DNA from: Phytopythium helicoides
Taxonomy: Eukaryota; Oomycota; Peronosporomycetes; Pythiales; Pythiaceae
DNA length: 64,000 bases
NCBI GenBank assembly: GCA_024867545.1
Contig: JANFNE010000026.1
Span: forward strand, 682,001 to 746,000
Reading direction: 5' to 3'
Shown here one piece after another: positions 28,247 to 38,019 of the stretch. The notes under the pieces were generated by a model. The model saw only the letters and a program-made list of their open reading frames with translations, was not told where the DNA came from and searched no databases. The translations under genes were made by a program, and so were the position numbers. How positions within the stretch are numbered: the stretch's first letter is position 1; each line of letters starts with the position of its first letter.

Positions 28247-31200
28247 ATGGCGGAGCGAGGAGCGGAGACCAAGGCGCTGCTGCCCAAGGCCGCGACGTAC
28301 GAGACCTTCGACAAATCCTCGGTGCGCCACCCGCAAGACGCGGCCTCGTGCTGGTCGCGCTCCTTCTTGTCGTGGGTCACACCCCTCATGGAGGTGGGAC
28401 AGACCAAGCAGCTCAGCTCCGATGACCTCTGGCCGCTCCAGCCGGGCTTCCATGCGGACGTGGTCGCCGAGAAGTTCGACCGCGCGTTCGCCCAGTCCAA
28501 CTCCATGGCCAAGGCCTTCTTCGCGTGCTTTGGCGTCCAGTTTGTGCTTACGGGGCTCGCTATGCTGATCTCGATGCTGTGCACTCTGCTCGGCCCGGTG
28601 GTGCTCCGGTTTGTCGTCTCTCGTCTCGCTGAGATCGACCCCAACGCCGACGGCGAGCGAGACACCAGTATCGCTGAAGACGCGCTCATGGCCGTCGGAC
28701 TCCTCGTCGTTGCGCAAATCATCCAGGCCCTGACCAGCATCTACGGCAGCTTTGGCTCGGAAGCGATCGCGATCAAGCTCACTGCCTCAGTCAAGACGCT
28801 CATGTTCCAGAAGACGTTGCGTCTCAGCGCTGGTGCTCGCAAAGAAAAGTCCACGGGCGAGATCACCAACCTCTACACGGCTGATTGCGACGCGATTCTT
28901 AATGTCGCCTACATGGCCCATCAGGTGTGGCTCATCCCCCTGCAGATCACCATCGTCAGCGCCATGCTGTACGAGGTGCTGGACGTGGCTGCTTTCGCAG
29001 GCATTGCTGTGATCGTCGCAATGCTCTACGCGAATAACTGGCTGTCCAAGTTCATGTTTGGCTTCCAGCGCGTCTACCGCAAGAGCAAGGACGTGCGCAT
29101 GAAGAAGGTGACGGAGGTGTTCAAGGCTATCAGTATTGTCAAGTTTAATGCGTGGGAGGAGCGCTTCCTCGCTCAAATCCAAGAGCTACGCAAAATTGAG
29201 ATCCGCGACCTATTCAAGCGTCGGATTTTTGTGTCTATCAGCCTCTTTCTTCTCTGGGGGATGCCTGTCTTCATCAGTATTGCTTCATTCGGCGTTTACG
29301 CTGGTGTCCTCAAGCGTGAGCTCACTCCATCCATCGTGTTCACCAGTATTGCACTCTTCCAGCTCATCCAGGGTCCGATGCGCCTAGTAGCGAACATCTT
29401 GTCGATGCTTGTTCAGTCCAAAGTTGCTTTCGAGCGTATTTCTGCATTCCTTGAAATGCCAGAGCTCAATCCTGACAACGTGGTTACGCGCACCACCGAA
29501 AGTGCCTCGGTGAAAGTCGTCGGGCTTTTACAAAGCGACGTAATGGTGGACGTCCGCGATGGATCATTCTCGTGGGACGACGACACTGTCGATGATGATT
29601 CAGCCACCTGTGTCCTCCAAAACATCAACCTCCGAGTCAATGCTGGCGACTTCTACGTCGTGCACGGCTCTGTGGGATGCGGCAAGTCGTCATTGTGCTC
29701 CGCCATTTTGGGTGAAATGACCAAGCGAAGTGGATCCGTGTTCGTTGGTGGATCCATCGCCTACTGCTCACAACAGCCGTGGATCCAGAACATGACTCTC
29801 CGTGACAACATTTTGTTTGGCAAACCCTTTGATCAAAACAAGTTCGACAAGGTTATCGATGCGTGTGCACTGAGGACGGATCTGGAGTTATTGCCTGCTG
29901 GCGAGTACACGGAGATCGGCGAGCGCGGTGTGAACCTGTCGGGTGGTCAGATGGCTCGAGTCGCTCTTGCTCGTGCTTGCTACACGGATGCGGACATTTA
30001 CTTGTTGGACGCTCCGCTTGCGGCCGTGGATGCGATGGTGCAGAACGAGATCTTCCACAAGTGTTTGCTTGGTCTACTGCGCCACAAGACTGTTATCTTG
30101 ATCACACACAACCCAGAGATCATCTCTTCGCCGCTGATCACACATGCAGTCACGATCGAAGCCGTCGAGGATGGCTTGGTTGAGACCCACCGCATTGAGG
30201 AACCAATTGCGTACGAGCCACTTGTGTCGCCTCTATCTCGACATGCAATGAAGTTCTCGGATGAGCACGTTGTTGGTAGTGTTGGAAAAATTGAGGATGA
30301 ATTGCAAGCAGAAAGAAATACGACGGACTCAAACGATGATGCTGAAGACGAGATTGATGAAGCTGGAATCGCATTAGCTTCACCTTGTGGAGCACTTGAG
30401 ACTCGGATGAGCCGCAGTTCGAAACGCAGTATTGACGAGAAAGTGGAAGGAAAGCTGGTTGAGGAGGAGGTCCGCGTTGATGGTCACGTTGGTGGTCATG
30501 TTTTCCGCGCCTACTACAACGCAGCAGGAGGGTGGATCGTTGCAACCGTATTCTTTGCGACGTCTGTGTTTTGGCAGTTGTGTATGATTGCTGGCGACTT
30601 CTGGCTGGGCGAGTGGTCGAACGATAGCAACGCAGACCCATCGAACCCACCGCCTTCTGCCTCCTACCGCTTGACCATCTACTCGGTGTTGGGACTGACT
30701 GGTGCGGCAATGATCTTGATTCGCATGCTCATGGCTGCAGTGTTCGGACTCTCGGCTGCTCGAAAATTGTTTGACGCAATGACGCTCTCTCTTCTCCATG
30801 CTCCGATGCGGTTCTTTGACGAGAACCCGATTGGACGCATCTTGACGCGTTATGGAAGTGATGTCTCTGTAGTGGACGCCAACATCCCGCCAATGTTTGC
30901 TCGAACCAGTGCAACCGTGTGTCTCGTGGGATGCAGTGCTATTACTGCTGCGCTTGTTATCCGATGGCAGGGATTGCTTCTACTCCCCGTAGTGTACATT
31001 TACTACCGCATCGCTGTGTTTTACTTGCGTCCAGCTCGAGAGCTTCAGCGACTTGGCAAGACAACCCAGGCTCCAGTGCTAAATCATTTGTCCGAGTCGA
31101 TCGATGGCGCTAGTGTTGTTCGTGCATATGGTCCTCGCCAGATTGCCCGCTTTGTTGAAACTCACCACGAACGCCTGAATGACAACAACCAGGTATGGTT

Positions 31201-32260
31201 CTCTCAGCTTTGCGTCTCCCAGTGGTTTGCACTGAGGATTCAGCTTGTGGGGACATTGCTGGTTGCCGTAGTCACGGTATCTCTAGTGTTGCTTCGCCAC
31301 GCACTCGGTGCAGCTGTGGTTGGTCTCGCATTTTCGTATGCGCTGAAGGTGTCTCAAGGTCTCAAGCAGCTCGTCGAAGTGCTCGCCATGGTTGAGCCTC
31401 TGATGGTCAGTCCCGAACGCATGCGCGAATACACAGATATTGAGCAAGAGGCACCATCTCGTCGTGCTACCGACTCCAAGATTCTTGCTGCCACATCCAC
31501 ACATTGGCCTTCAGCCGGCTCGATCGAGTTCCGAAATGTCAGCTTCCGGTACCGTCCCCAAGCCAGCCTCGTGCTTCACGATGTCAGTTTCTCCGTCCCC
31601 GGAGGACACAAAATCGGCATCGTGGGACGCACCGGAGCCGGCAAGTCCAGTCTCACCATGGCGCTCTTCCGCATCAACGAGCTCGCAGGAGGCACCATCT
31701 CTATCGACGGCGTCGACATCAGCAAGCTCGGTCTCACCACTCTGCGAGAACGCCTGTCCATCATCCCGCAACACCCCGTGCTGTTCAAGGGTACGCTGCG
31801 CAGCTACCTGGACCCGTTCGACGAGTTCAGCGACGAGGAGCTGTGGCGGTCGGTGGATCAGGTGGGTCTTCGCGAGCGCGTGTCGTCGGACGAGTTGAAG
31901 CTGTTGCTGTTGGTGGAGGAGAACGGCGAGAACTTCAGTGTTGGGGAGCGTCAGATGTTGTGTATGGCTCGTGCGTTGCTGCGTAACTCTCGGGTCGTGG
32001 TGTTTGACGAGGCGACGGCTGCGATCGACCACGAGACGGACCAGAAATTGCAGGGTGTGATTCGCAGTGCGTTCAAGGAGTCGACGGTGTTGACGATCGC
32101 TCATCGTTTGGACACGATTTTGGATTCGGATCGTGTGTTGGTGTTGGACGGTGGGAAGGTGGTGGCGTTTGCGTCTCCGAAGGAGTTGGTGGATCGTGGC
32201 GAGGGTCATTTCTACGAGTTGATGCGTGAGGCAGGTCTGCTTGACTCGATTTCGGACTAA
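28247..32260 (+). CDS. ABC transporter, ABCC (MRP) subfamily, copy 1
   Basis: An intronless full transporter of 1337 residues from ATG at 28247 (MAERGAETKALL). In-frame codons upstream are not ATG. Layout is TMD1-NBD1-TMD2-NBD2 without an N-terminal TMD0, like the short MRP4 type. NBD1 has Walker A GSVGCGKSS (~478), signature LSGGQMARVALARA and Walker B IYLLDAPLAAVD. NBD2 has Walker A GRTGAGKSS (~1127), signature FSVGERQ and Walker B VVVFDEATAAID. The catalytic Glu is present in NBD2 but Ala stands at that place in NBD1, so hydrolysis should rest on NBD2. ABCC proteins export organic anions, conjugates and drugs. The substrate is unknown. Its NBD2 is virtually identical in DNA to those of copies 2 and 3. 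Confidence 0.92.
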   Translation: MAERGAETKALLPKAATYETFDKSSVRHPQDAASCWSRSFLSWVTPLMEVGQTKQLSSDDLWPLQPGFHADVVAEKFDRAFAQSNSMAKAFFACFGVQFVLTGLAMLISMLCTLLGPVVLRFVVSRLAEIDPNADGERDTSIAEDALMAVGLLVVAQIIQALTSIYGSFGSEAIAIKLTASVKTLMFQKTLRLSAGARKEKSTGEITNLYTADCDAILNVAYMAHQVWLIPLQITIVSAMLYEVLDVAAFAGIAVIVAMLYANNWLSKFMFGFQRVYRKSKDVRMKKVTEVFKAISIVKFNAWEERFLAQIQELRKIEIRDLFKRRIFVSISLFLLWGMPVFISIASFGVYAGVLKRELTPSIVFTSIALFQLIQGPMRLVANILSMLVQSKVAFERISAFLEMPELNPDNVVTRTTESASVKVVGLLQSDVMVDVRDGSFSWDDDTVDDDSATCVLQNINLRVNAGDFYVVHGSVGCGKSSLCSAILGEMTKRSGSVFVGGSIAYCSQQPWIQNMTLRDNILFGKPFDQNKFDKVIDACALRTDLELLPAGEYTEIGERGVNLSGGQMARVALARACYTDADIYLLDAPLAAVDAMVQNEIFHKCLLGLLRHKTVILITHNPEIISSPLITHAVTIEAVEDGLVETHRIEEPIAYEPLVSPLSRHAMKFSDEHVVGSVGKIEDELQAERNTTDSNDDAEDEIDEAGIALASPCGALETRMSRSSKRSIDEKVEGKLVEEEVRVDGHVGGHVFRAYYNAAGGWIVATVFFATSVFWQLCMIAGDFWLGEWSNDSNADPSNPPPSASYRLTIYSVLGLTGAAMILIRMLMAAVFGLSAARKLFDAMTLSLLHAPMRFFDENPIGRILTRYGSDVSVVDANIPPMFARTSATVCLVGCSAITAALVIRWQGLLLLPVVYIYYRIAVFYLRPARELQRLGKTTQAPVLNHLSESIDGASVVRAYGPRQIARFVETHHERLNDNNQVWFSQLCVSQWFALRIQLVGTLLVAVVTVSLVLLRHALGAAVVGLAFSYALKVSQGLKQLVEVLAMVEPLMVSPERMREYTDIEQEAPSRRATDSKILAATSTHWPSAGSIEFRNVSFRYRPQASLVLHDVSFSVPGGHKIGIVGRTGAGKSSLTMALFRINELAGGTISIDGVDISKLGLTTLRERLSIIPQHPVLFKGTLRSYLDPFDEFSDEELWRSVDQVGLRERVSSDELKLLLLVEENGENFSVGERQMLCMARALLRNSRVVVFDEATAAIDHETDQKLQGVIRSAFKESTVLTIAHRLDTILDSDRVLVLDGGKVVAFASPKELVDRGEGHFYELMREAGLLDSISD
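31608..32208 (+). repeat. homogenised NBD2 tract shared by three ABCC genes
   Basis: About 600 bp encoding NBD2, from KIGIVGRTGAGKSS to DRGEGHF. The protein is identical in all three ABCC genes, and the DNA differs at only occasional synonymous sites. The matching tracts are ~34545-33940 and ~39885-39285, both in opposite orientation. The flanking TMD2 sequences differ widely, which points to gene conversion. Confidence 0.75.
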
Positions 32261-32450
32261 AAGTAGGAGAAAGTAGATAGTACCTTGGACGAAATGGCAA
32301 ACAATGAAGTGCTTTCCAATGAGTGATTTCATGGCCGCTTTTGAGTTTGCGAACGGAGTCTCGTCCTAGTTGGAAATCCCAAACAGCAAACCGAAAATGA
32401 ACCTATAAGGCTATAAGGCCCTGACACGCGATAATCTGCTCAGCAGGCTC

Positions 32451-32464
32451 GCTCATTCCCCAGC
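32451..32464 (+). promoter_or_regulatory. oomycete initiator-like motif before the small gene
   Basis: GCTCATTCCCCAGC matches the start of the oomycete initiator consensus and lies about 70 bp before the ATG at 32531. The match was made by eye. Confidence 0.35.
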
Positions 32465-32530
32465 TGAGAGAGCTCATTAGCAGAGGCAGTTTGGATTTTT
32501 CGTCGTCGATAACAGATCTCCGCAGCGCTA

Positions 32531-32920
32531 ATGCCATCGAGCTCCATCCTCCGCGTCGAGGGATTTCACGAGTGGGTGAGCTACTCTTTGAGCGGCTTTC
32601 ACTTCTAGATCTACACCCTGGGAATTGCCAACGGCGACCACAAGGACTTGAGGTACTTTCCGCATCGCATCTGCGAGAACCCGTTCAACGATGACAAGGC
32701 TCTAGCGGCTGTCTACGCTCTGAACGACGAGAAGATTGGCGAGGTGGGTTGCTTCTGGGACGATCTGGAGCGCATCGACTTTGCCTTGGCCGAGATCAAG
32801 CTGGGCGACGTGTTCGACTACTACACAACTGCGGACGGCACGGTCAAGATGTCTGCGTGGAGGAGCTTCCAGTTGGCGGTGCATGATTTCGCGGAGAGCT
32901 CTCCGTCGCTCATTCCGTAG
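32531..32920 (+). pseudogene. small unrecognised gene with in-frame TAG or 33-bp intron
   Basis: The frame runs from ATG at 32531 (MPSSSILRVEGFHEW) through a TAG at 32606-32608 and on to the stop before 32920. The downstream part (ANGDHKDLRYFPHRICENPF...EIGKV-type core, then FDYYTTADGTVKMSAW) is clearly homologous to the neighbour at 33020-33532. Reading A: a C-to-T change turned CAG (Gln) into TAG, making a pseudogene. Reading B: 32576-32608 (GTGAGC...TTCTAG) is a 33-bp intron that removes the stop in frame, which would be very short for this genome. The function of the family is unknown. The rest of the frame is undamaged. Confidence 0.5.
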
Positions 32921-33019
32921 AGGGGCGAAGCTCATGCAGCAGCATAAACATGACAGCGCGATGTTCCCGCTTTCGAACCCGCCGTGGTCACCAGAGGAGC
33001 TTTGCAGTCGAACGCCGCC

Positions 33020-33532
33020 ATGAACCAACAGCAGCCGGGAGACCAGTGTCCGATTCGGAACGTGCGAGATCTGGACCGGTGGATGGTGAACGAGCGTGGC
33101 GAGCGCTTCTTCAGCCCCATCACCGGCCCAGGAGAGGACTTCACGGACCTCAAGTTCTTGGCGTTGTTCCACCCGCCGCGAGTCGCGGACGGCAAGACGG
33201 TACTCGAGCCGTCCGCGCTGCTGTATAGCGGCGAAATGAGCGCCCAGCAAAACCTCCTGGCCGTCGGGTGGCTGTACGACAAGCGCATCGGCGAGCTCGG
33301 CGCCTACTGGGACGCCCACTCGCCCATCAAGTGGACGTACGCGAACGTCAAGATGAGCGACGTACTCGACTTTTACACGACGAACGACGGCACGCTGCAC
33401 GTGCCCGAGTGGAGCAGTCTCAAGCTCGCGGTGGACGCGTTCCTCAACTCGGCGCAGGTACGATTTCACCCCAAGCGCGTGCGCCAGTTCATCGCCGAGC
33501 ACGGCATGGACGAGCTCGAGGAGATGGAGTAG
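33020..33532 (+). CDS. small unrecognised protein, paralogue of the upstream one
   Basis: 170 residues from ATG at 33020 (MNQQQPGDQCPIRNV). The open frame extends upstream without ATG. No membrane segment or signal peptide is seen. It shares with the preceding gene the pattern LLAVGWLYDKRIGELGAYWD...FYTTNDGTLHVPEW, so the two arose by tandem duplication. The protein is acidic at the C-terminus (DELEEME). I do not recognise the family. A small soluble domain is all that can be said. It lies between two convergent ABCC genes, and there is no evidence of a functional link to them. Confidence 0.6.
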   Translation: MNQQQPGDQCPIRNVRDLDRWMVNERGERFFSPITGPGEDFTDLKFLALFHPPRVADGKTVLEPSALLYSGEMSAQQNLLAVGWLYDKRIGELGAYWDAHSPIKWTYANVKMSDVLDFYTTNDGTLHVPEWSSLKLAVDAFLNSAQVRFHPKRVRQFIAEHGMDELEEME

Positions 33533-33876
33533 CGCCGAGAAAATGTGATTTGAGTCGGTTGGCATTCTACTCTGAAAACATCATGGAGATGTGTGCGATC
33601 GTGTTCGTGATGGCCCGGTGTCCGTTGCCATGGCAAATGGACTCGGTGATTTTCTACAACAGACCGCAGAAACTTCAGTAAAATCAAGCAAGTATATCCT
33701 GGTGATGTTTGCCGAGTTCGAGATGTTTCGGAAGCTTTTAGCGCTTCAGAGCGACTTTCATTGCTCCAGTGTAGCTTCTCATCATGGAACGGATTGATGT
33801 TGGTTGAGTTGGAACAGTTCAATTTCCAATGTAAATGCACAACTACTAAAAGCATGAATGCAGCGGAAAAGAGATC
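33533..33876. other. intergenic, small gene to ABCC-2 3' end
   Basis: 344 bp between convergent genes, with AT-rich stretches near 33820-33880. No gene is supported. Confidence 0.5.
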
Positions 33877-36800
33877 CTACTCTGCAGTGTCCAATGCGTT
33901 GCGATCTAAGTATCCACCTTCCTTCATGAGATCGAAAAAATGTCCCTCGCCACGATCCACCAACTCCTTCGGAGACGCAAACGCCACCACCTTCCCACCG
34001 TCCAACACCAACACACGATCCGAATCCAAAATCGTGTCCAAACGATGAGCGATCGTCAACACCGTCGACTCCTTGAACGCACTGCGAATCACACCCTGCA
34101 ATTTCTGGTCCGTCTCGTGGTCGATCGCAGCCGTCGCCTCGTCAAACACCACGACCCGAGAGTTACGCAGCAACGCACGAGCCATACACAACATCTGACG
34201 CTCCCCAACACTGAAGTTCTCGCCGTTCTCCTCCACCAACAGCAACAGCTTCAACTCGTCCGACGACACGCGCTCGCGAAGACCCACCTGATCCACCGAC
34301 CGCCACAGCTCCTCGTCGCTGAACTCGTCGAACGGGTCCAGGTAGCTGCGCAGCGTACCCTTGAACAGCACGGGGTGTTGCGGGATGATGGACAGGCGTT
34401 CTCGCAGAGTGGTGAGACCGAGCTTGCTGATGTCGACGCCGTCGATAGAGATGGTGCCTCCTGCGAGCTCGTTGATGCGGAAGAGCGCCATGGTGAGACT
34501 GGACTTGCCGGCTCCGGTGCGTCCCACGATGCCGATTTTGAATCCACCAGGAGCGGAGAAATTTACGTCGCGTAGTACAAGAGGGTCACTGGGTTTGTAC
34601 TTGAAGGCCACATGCTCGAACGCGAGAGCACCAGTCGACGGCCATTTCTCGCTTTTTACAGTCTCATCGACTGATGGGATATGGTGCGGGGGCTCCTGAA
34701 CAATGTCAATGTACTGCTGCATACGCTCCGGACTCACCATGATAGTCTCAATGCGAGTAAGCACACGAACGATACCCTCCAGATTCGTGGACACCTTGAG
34801 TGCATACGAGAAAGCAAGTGCAATGATTGCCGGATCAAGGACGTTCCTAAGCACAACCAGTGACGATGTGACAACGAGCAGGAGCATCGCGCCGAGAAGT
34901 TGAATCCGAAGTGAAAACCACTGCGATGCGCACAATTGTGCGAACCAAATGATGTGATTGCCATCCAGCTTGCCGTTGTTGTCTTGGCAAAAACGACTGA
35001 GTTGATGAGATCCGAAAGCACGGACGGTGCTGACACCATCGATTGTTTCAGACAAATGGTTGAGAATGGGAGCACGTGTCGTCTGCAACAGTCGCTGAAG
35101 TTCACGAGCAGGCTGGATGTAAAATGCGCCGAGTTGCACATACAACACGATGACTGGGATTAGCAGTAGTCCCTTCCATTGGATCACGAATGCAGCAGTG
35201 GCAGCACTGCAGCCGACAGAGAATAGATTGGCCGCAAGAGTGCCAAACATGAATGGGATCTGCATATCCACAGCTGCAACGTCGCCACCGTAGCGAGTCA
35301 GAATACGTCCGATCGGGTTCACATCGAAGAACCGCATTGGTGCATTCAACAGTGCGTTCGTCATGCGGTTGAATAGACTCTTTGCAGCCTCCATTCCGTA
35401 GATGGTGATAATGAGCGTCCGAACAAGTACCATAAATGCAGCCAACAAACCGAGAGCAGAGTACACAGCAAGGCGATATGCCGTACTGTCTTCAGTCACG
35501 CCATCTTCACCTGCTTTTGCCGAATCGTTCGACCACGAACTGAGCCAGAAGTCGCTGCCAATTTGGAGCACTTGCCACGCCACTTGTGTCAGCAAGATGA
35601 TCGTGACAACCCAGAATCCGCCGATAGCGTGGTAGTATGCAGCGAATACGTGCATGCCAACTCGGCCCTCGGAGCGCTCTTCCTCAATGATGAGCTTTCC
35701 GGTCTCTCCTTTTGCCTCCTCATCGGCATCCTCTTCGTCGTCTTTTCCTTCAACCACAACATCATCAGCATCGTTTTGAGTTTCAGTATCAGGATGGCTA
35801 AACTTCGGTGTCAGAGTGGGCTTCCTGAACGGCGACATCAGCTCGATTTCGTCGTTCAGCTGCTCAATATCTTCTGCAACGTTGTCGCTGGAGCCACGGT
35901 CGTCACTGGTCAAGGTGGCTGTTGTCGTGTATCCATCGCCTGATCCTGTCTCGCGGTTGTCCTCAAGAAGCTCAGTCGTCAGCGGCAAAGTCGCATGCGT
36001 CGATGCTGCAAGTGGCGACACCAGAGGAGTGAACGCGGTCGGTACCTCATTTGTTTCATGGGTCTGGACAATCGACCCGATCTCGTTGATCGTCACAGCT
36101 CGCGTGATGTGTGGTGAGGCAATGATGTCAGGGTTATGAGTCACCAAAATGACAGTCTTGTGGCGCAACAACCCGAGCAAGCACTTTTGAAAGATCTCGT
36201 TTTGTACAATCGCGTCGACAGCTGCCAGAGGAGAGTCAAGAATGTAGATGCTAGCATCAGCATAGCACGCACGGGCCAGAGCAATACGTGCCTTTTGTCC
36301 ACCCGAAACGTTGACTCCACGCTCCCCGATCTCGGTCTGGTCTCCACCAGGAAGTGATTTCAAGTCAGCCGTCAGCGCGCACGCGTCCAGCACCTTGTCA
36401 TATTTGCGGCGGTCGAACGGCAGACCGAACAGGATGTTGTCTCGCACCGTCATGTTTTGGATCCACGGCTGTTGCGCACAGTATGCGACCGAGCCACCAA
36501 CGAACACGGTTCCCTCGCGCTTCTTCATTTCGCCGAGGATAGCCGAGCACAACGAAGACTTGCCACATCCAACAGTTCCGTGGACGACAACAAAGTCTCC
36601 AATATGAACGTCAAAATTCACTTTTTTGAGGAGTGTCGTTGCTTTCGAAGGAGTTGAGTCTTCCTTGGTATCCTTCTTTCCGTCCTTCTTGCCATCTTCC
36701 TTCGCATCGTCTTTGACAACTTCATCCCACATAAACTCTCCGTCACGGATAGACACCATAATCCCTTCGTCGACAAAGTCGTTGGCACCAGGCTCACCAG

Positions 36801-38019
36801 GGGTGAGGATCGTTTTAGGGTCGATCTCGTCCATGGCAAGGAAGGCAGACACGCGCTCGAGCGCCACCTTGGACTGGATGAGCATCGTGATGATGTTGGT
36901 GATGAAACGCAGAGGACCTTGAATCAGCTGAAACAGCGCAATGCTTGTGAACACGATCGCAGGTGTGAGCGTGTGCTTGAGCAGCACCGAGTAGGTGCCA
37001 AACGCGCCGATGCTGATGAAGACGGGCATCCCCCACATGAGCACGATGCTTGCGGACGTCATGTAGCGCACCTGTAGCAAGTTATCTAGCTCCACGGTGC
37101 GTGCCTCACCGACGCGCTCCGCAAACTTGTCTTCCCACGCATTGAACTTGACGATACTGATAGCCTTGAACAGCTCGCTCACCTTCTTCATGCGCACGTC
37201 CTTGCTCGAGCGGAAGGTGCGCATGAGGCGGAACATGCGGTTCGACACGAGCTGGTTGAGGTACAGCATGATGATGATAACGGCGATGCCGGCCAGGGCC
37301 GCGACGCCGAGTACGCGGAATAGCAATGCACTGACGACCGCGATCTGCAGCGGGATGAGCCATGCTTGGTGCACGAGGAAAGCAGCAGCCAGTAGCGAGT
37401 CGCTGTCCGACGTGTACATATTGGAGATCTCGCCCGTAGACTTCTTCATGCGCGACTCGGCGTTCAGTCGAAGGGTCTTGCGGTACAGCAGCGTCTTGAG
37501 CGCACTGGTAAACTGGATGGCGATGACCTCCGAGTCGAAGTTGGCGTAGTTGTCAGCCAGCGCCTGCGCGACCTGCGAAGCAAACAGCAGCGCGACCCAC
37601 AAGCAGATGTCGGTCAGTGGGTCGTTGGAGAGCGCGAAAGCCGAGGCCGTGGATGACGCGCTCCCCGAGAGCTCCGATACGACGCGGTCGAGCGCCACAG
37701 GTCCCACGAGGTTGCAGAGCATGGATCCAAGGAAGGCGATTCCCGTGAGCACGAAGCGGCCGCCGAAGACGCGGAAGAAGCTGCGCGGGATGGAGCCTGT
37801 GGCCGCGAACTCTTTGTCGAAGCGCGCGAAGGAGTTGCGCGCCTGCATCGGCGGTCGCAGCGGCCACACATCGCTCGCGTCGAGCTGCTTGCGGTTGCCG
37901 AGCTTCATGAGCGGCCCGACCCACGACAGCAGCAGCCGCGAGCCGCACCACGCCGCGTCCTGCGGGTGTGGAGCGCTCGGCGGCTGCCGGTGGCTCGGGA
38001 ACGTCGCGTACGTGGGCAT
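33877..38019 (-). CDS. ABC transporter, ABCC (MRP) subfamily, copy 2
   Basis: An intronless gene of 1380 residues from ATG at 38019 (MPTYATFPSHRQ). Same TMD1-NBD1-TMD2-NBD2 plan. NBD1 Walker A is GTVGCGKSS (~485), signature VSGGQKARIALARA and Walker B IYILDSPLAAVD. NBD2 Walker A is GRTGAGKSS (~1165). It differs most from the other two copies. It has a Lys/Asp-rich insert just before NBD1 (repeats of KEDGKKDGKKD type) and a long acidic linker between NBD1 and TMD2 (VVEGKDDEEDADEEAKGE). Its own NBD1 is clearly diverged, whereas its NBD2 is the same as theirs. NBD1 has Ser in place of the catalytic acid. Likely an exporter of organic anions or conjugates. The membrane (plasma or vacuolar) cannot be told. 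Confidence 0.92.
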   Translation of the reverse strand: MPTYATFPSHRQPPSAPHPQDAAWCGSRLLLSWVGPLMKLGNRKQLDASDVWPLRPPMQARNSFARFDKEFAATGSIPRSFFRVFGGRFVLTGIAFLGSMLCNLVGPVALDRVVSELSGSASSTASAFALSNDPLTDICLWVALLFASQVAQALADNYANFDSEVIAIQFTSALKTLLYRKTLRLNAESRMKKSTGEISNMYTSDSDSLLAAAFLVHQAWLIPLQIAVVSALLFRVLGVAALAGIAVIIIMLYLNQLVSNRMFRLMRTFRSSKDVRMKKVSELFKAISIVKFNAWEDKFAERVGEARTVELDNLLQVRYMTSASIVLMWGMPVFISIGAFGTYSVLLKHTLTPAIVFTSIALFQLIQGPLRFITNIITMLIQSKVALERVSAFLAMDEIDPKTILTPGEPGANDFVDEGIMVSIRDGEFMWDEVVKDDAKEDGKKDGKKDTKEDSTPSKATTLLKKVNFDVHIGDFVVVHGTVGCGKSSLCSAILGEMKKREGTVFVGGSVAYCAQQPWIQNMTVRDNILFGLPFDRRKYDKVLDACALTADLKSLPGGDQTEIGERGVNVSGGQKARIALARACYADASIYILDSPLAAVDAIVQNEIFQKCLLGLLRHKTVILVTHNPDIIASPHITRAVTINEIGSIVQTHETNEVPTAFTPLVSPLAASTHATLPLTTELLEDNRETGSGDGYTTTATLTSDDRGSSDNVAEDIEQLNDEIELMSPFRKPTLTPKFSHPDTETQNDADDVVVEGKDDEEDADEEAKGETGKLIIEEERSEGRVGMHVFAAYYHAIGGFWVVTIILLTQVAWQVLQIGSDFWLSSWSNDSAKAGEDGVTEDSTAYRLAVYSALGLLAAFMVLVRTLIITIYGMEAAKSLFNRMTNALLNAPMRFFDVNPIGRILTRYGGDVAAVDMQIPFMFGTLAANLFSVGCSAATAAFVIQWKGLLLIPVIVLYVQLGAFYIQPARELQRLLQTTRAPILNHLSETIDGVSTVRAFGSHQLSRFCQDNNGKLDGNHIIWFAQLCASQWFSLRIQLLGAMLLLVVTSSLVVLRNVLDPAIIALAFSYALKVSTNLEGIVRVLTRIETIMVSPERMQQYIDIVQEPPHHIPSVDETVKSEKWPSTGALAFEHVAFKYKPSDPLVLRDVNFSAPGGFKIGIVGRTGAGKSSLTMALFRINELAGGTISIDGVDISKLGLTTLRERLSIIPQHPVLFKGTLRSYLDPFDEFSDEELWRSVDQVGLRERVSSDELKLLLLVEENGENFSVGERQMLCMARALLRNSRVVVFDEATAAIDHETDQKLQGVIRSAFKESTVLTIAHRLDTILDSDRVLVLDGGKVVAFASPKELVDRGEGHFFDLMKEGGYLDRNALDTAE

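Noticed and set aside
27712..28740. 342-codon open frame on the - strand
   Set aside because: Antisense to the ABCC-1 promoter and start. It has no recognisable domain, and its frame openness follows from GC-rich codons of the real gene.
31511..32332. Similar antisense frames at 31511-32332, 33940-34575 and 39276-40115
   Set aside because: They recur because the NBD2 DNA is the same in the three genes. All are opposite a clear NBD2.
32531..33532. The two small genes as one gene with a frameshift
   Set aside because: Each contains its own copy of the same homologous core, which fits tandem duplication rather than one split gene.
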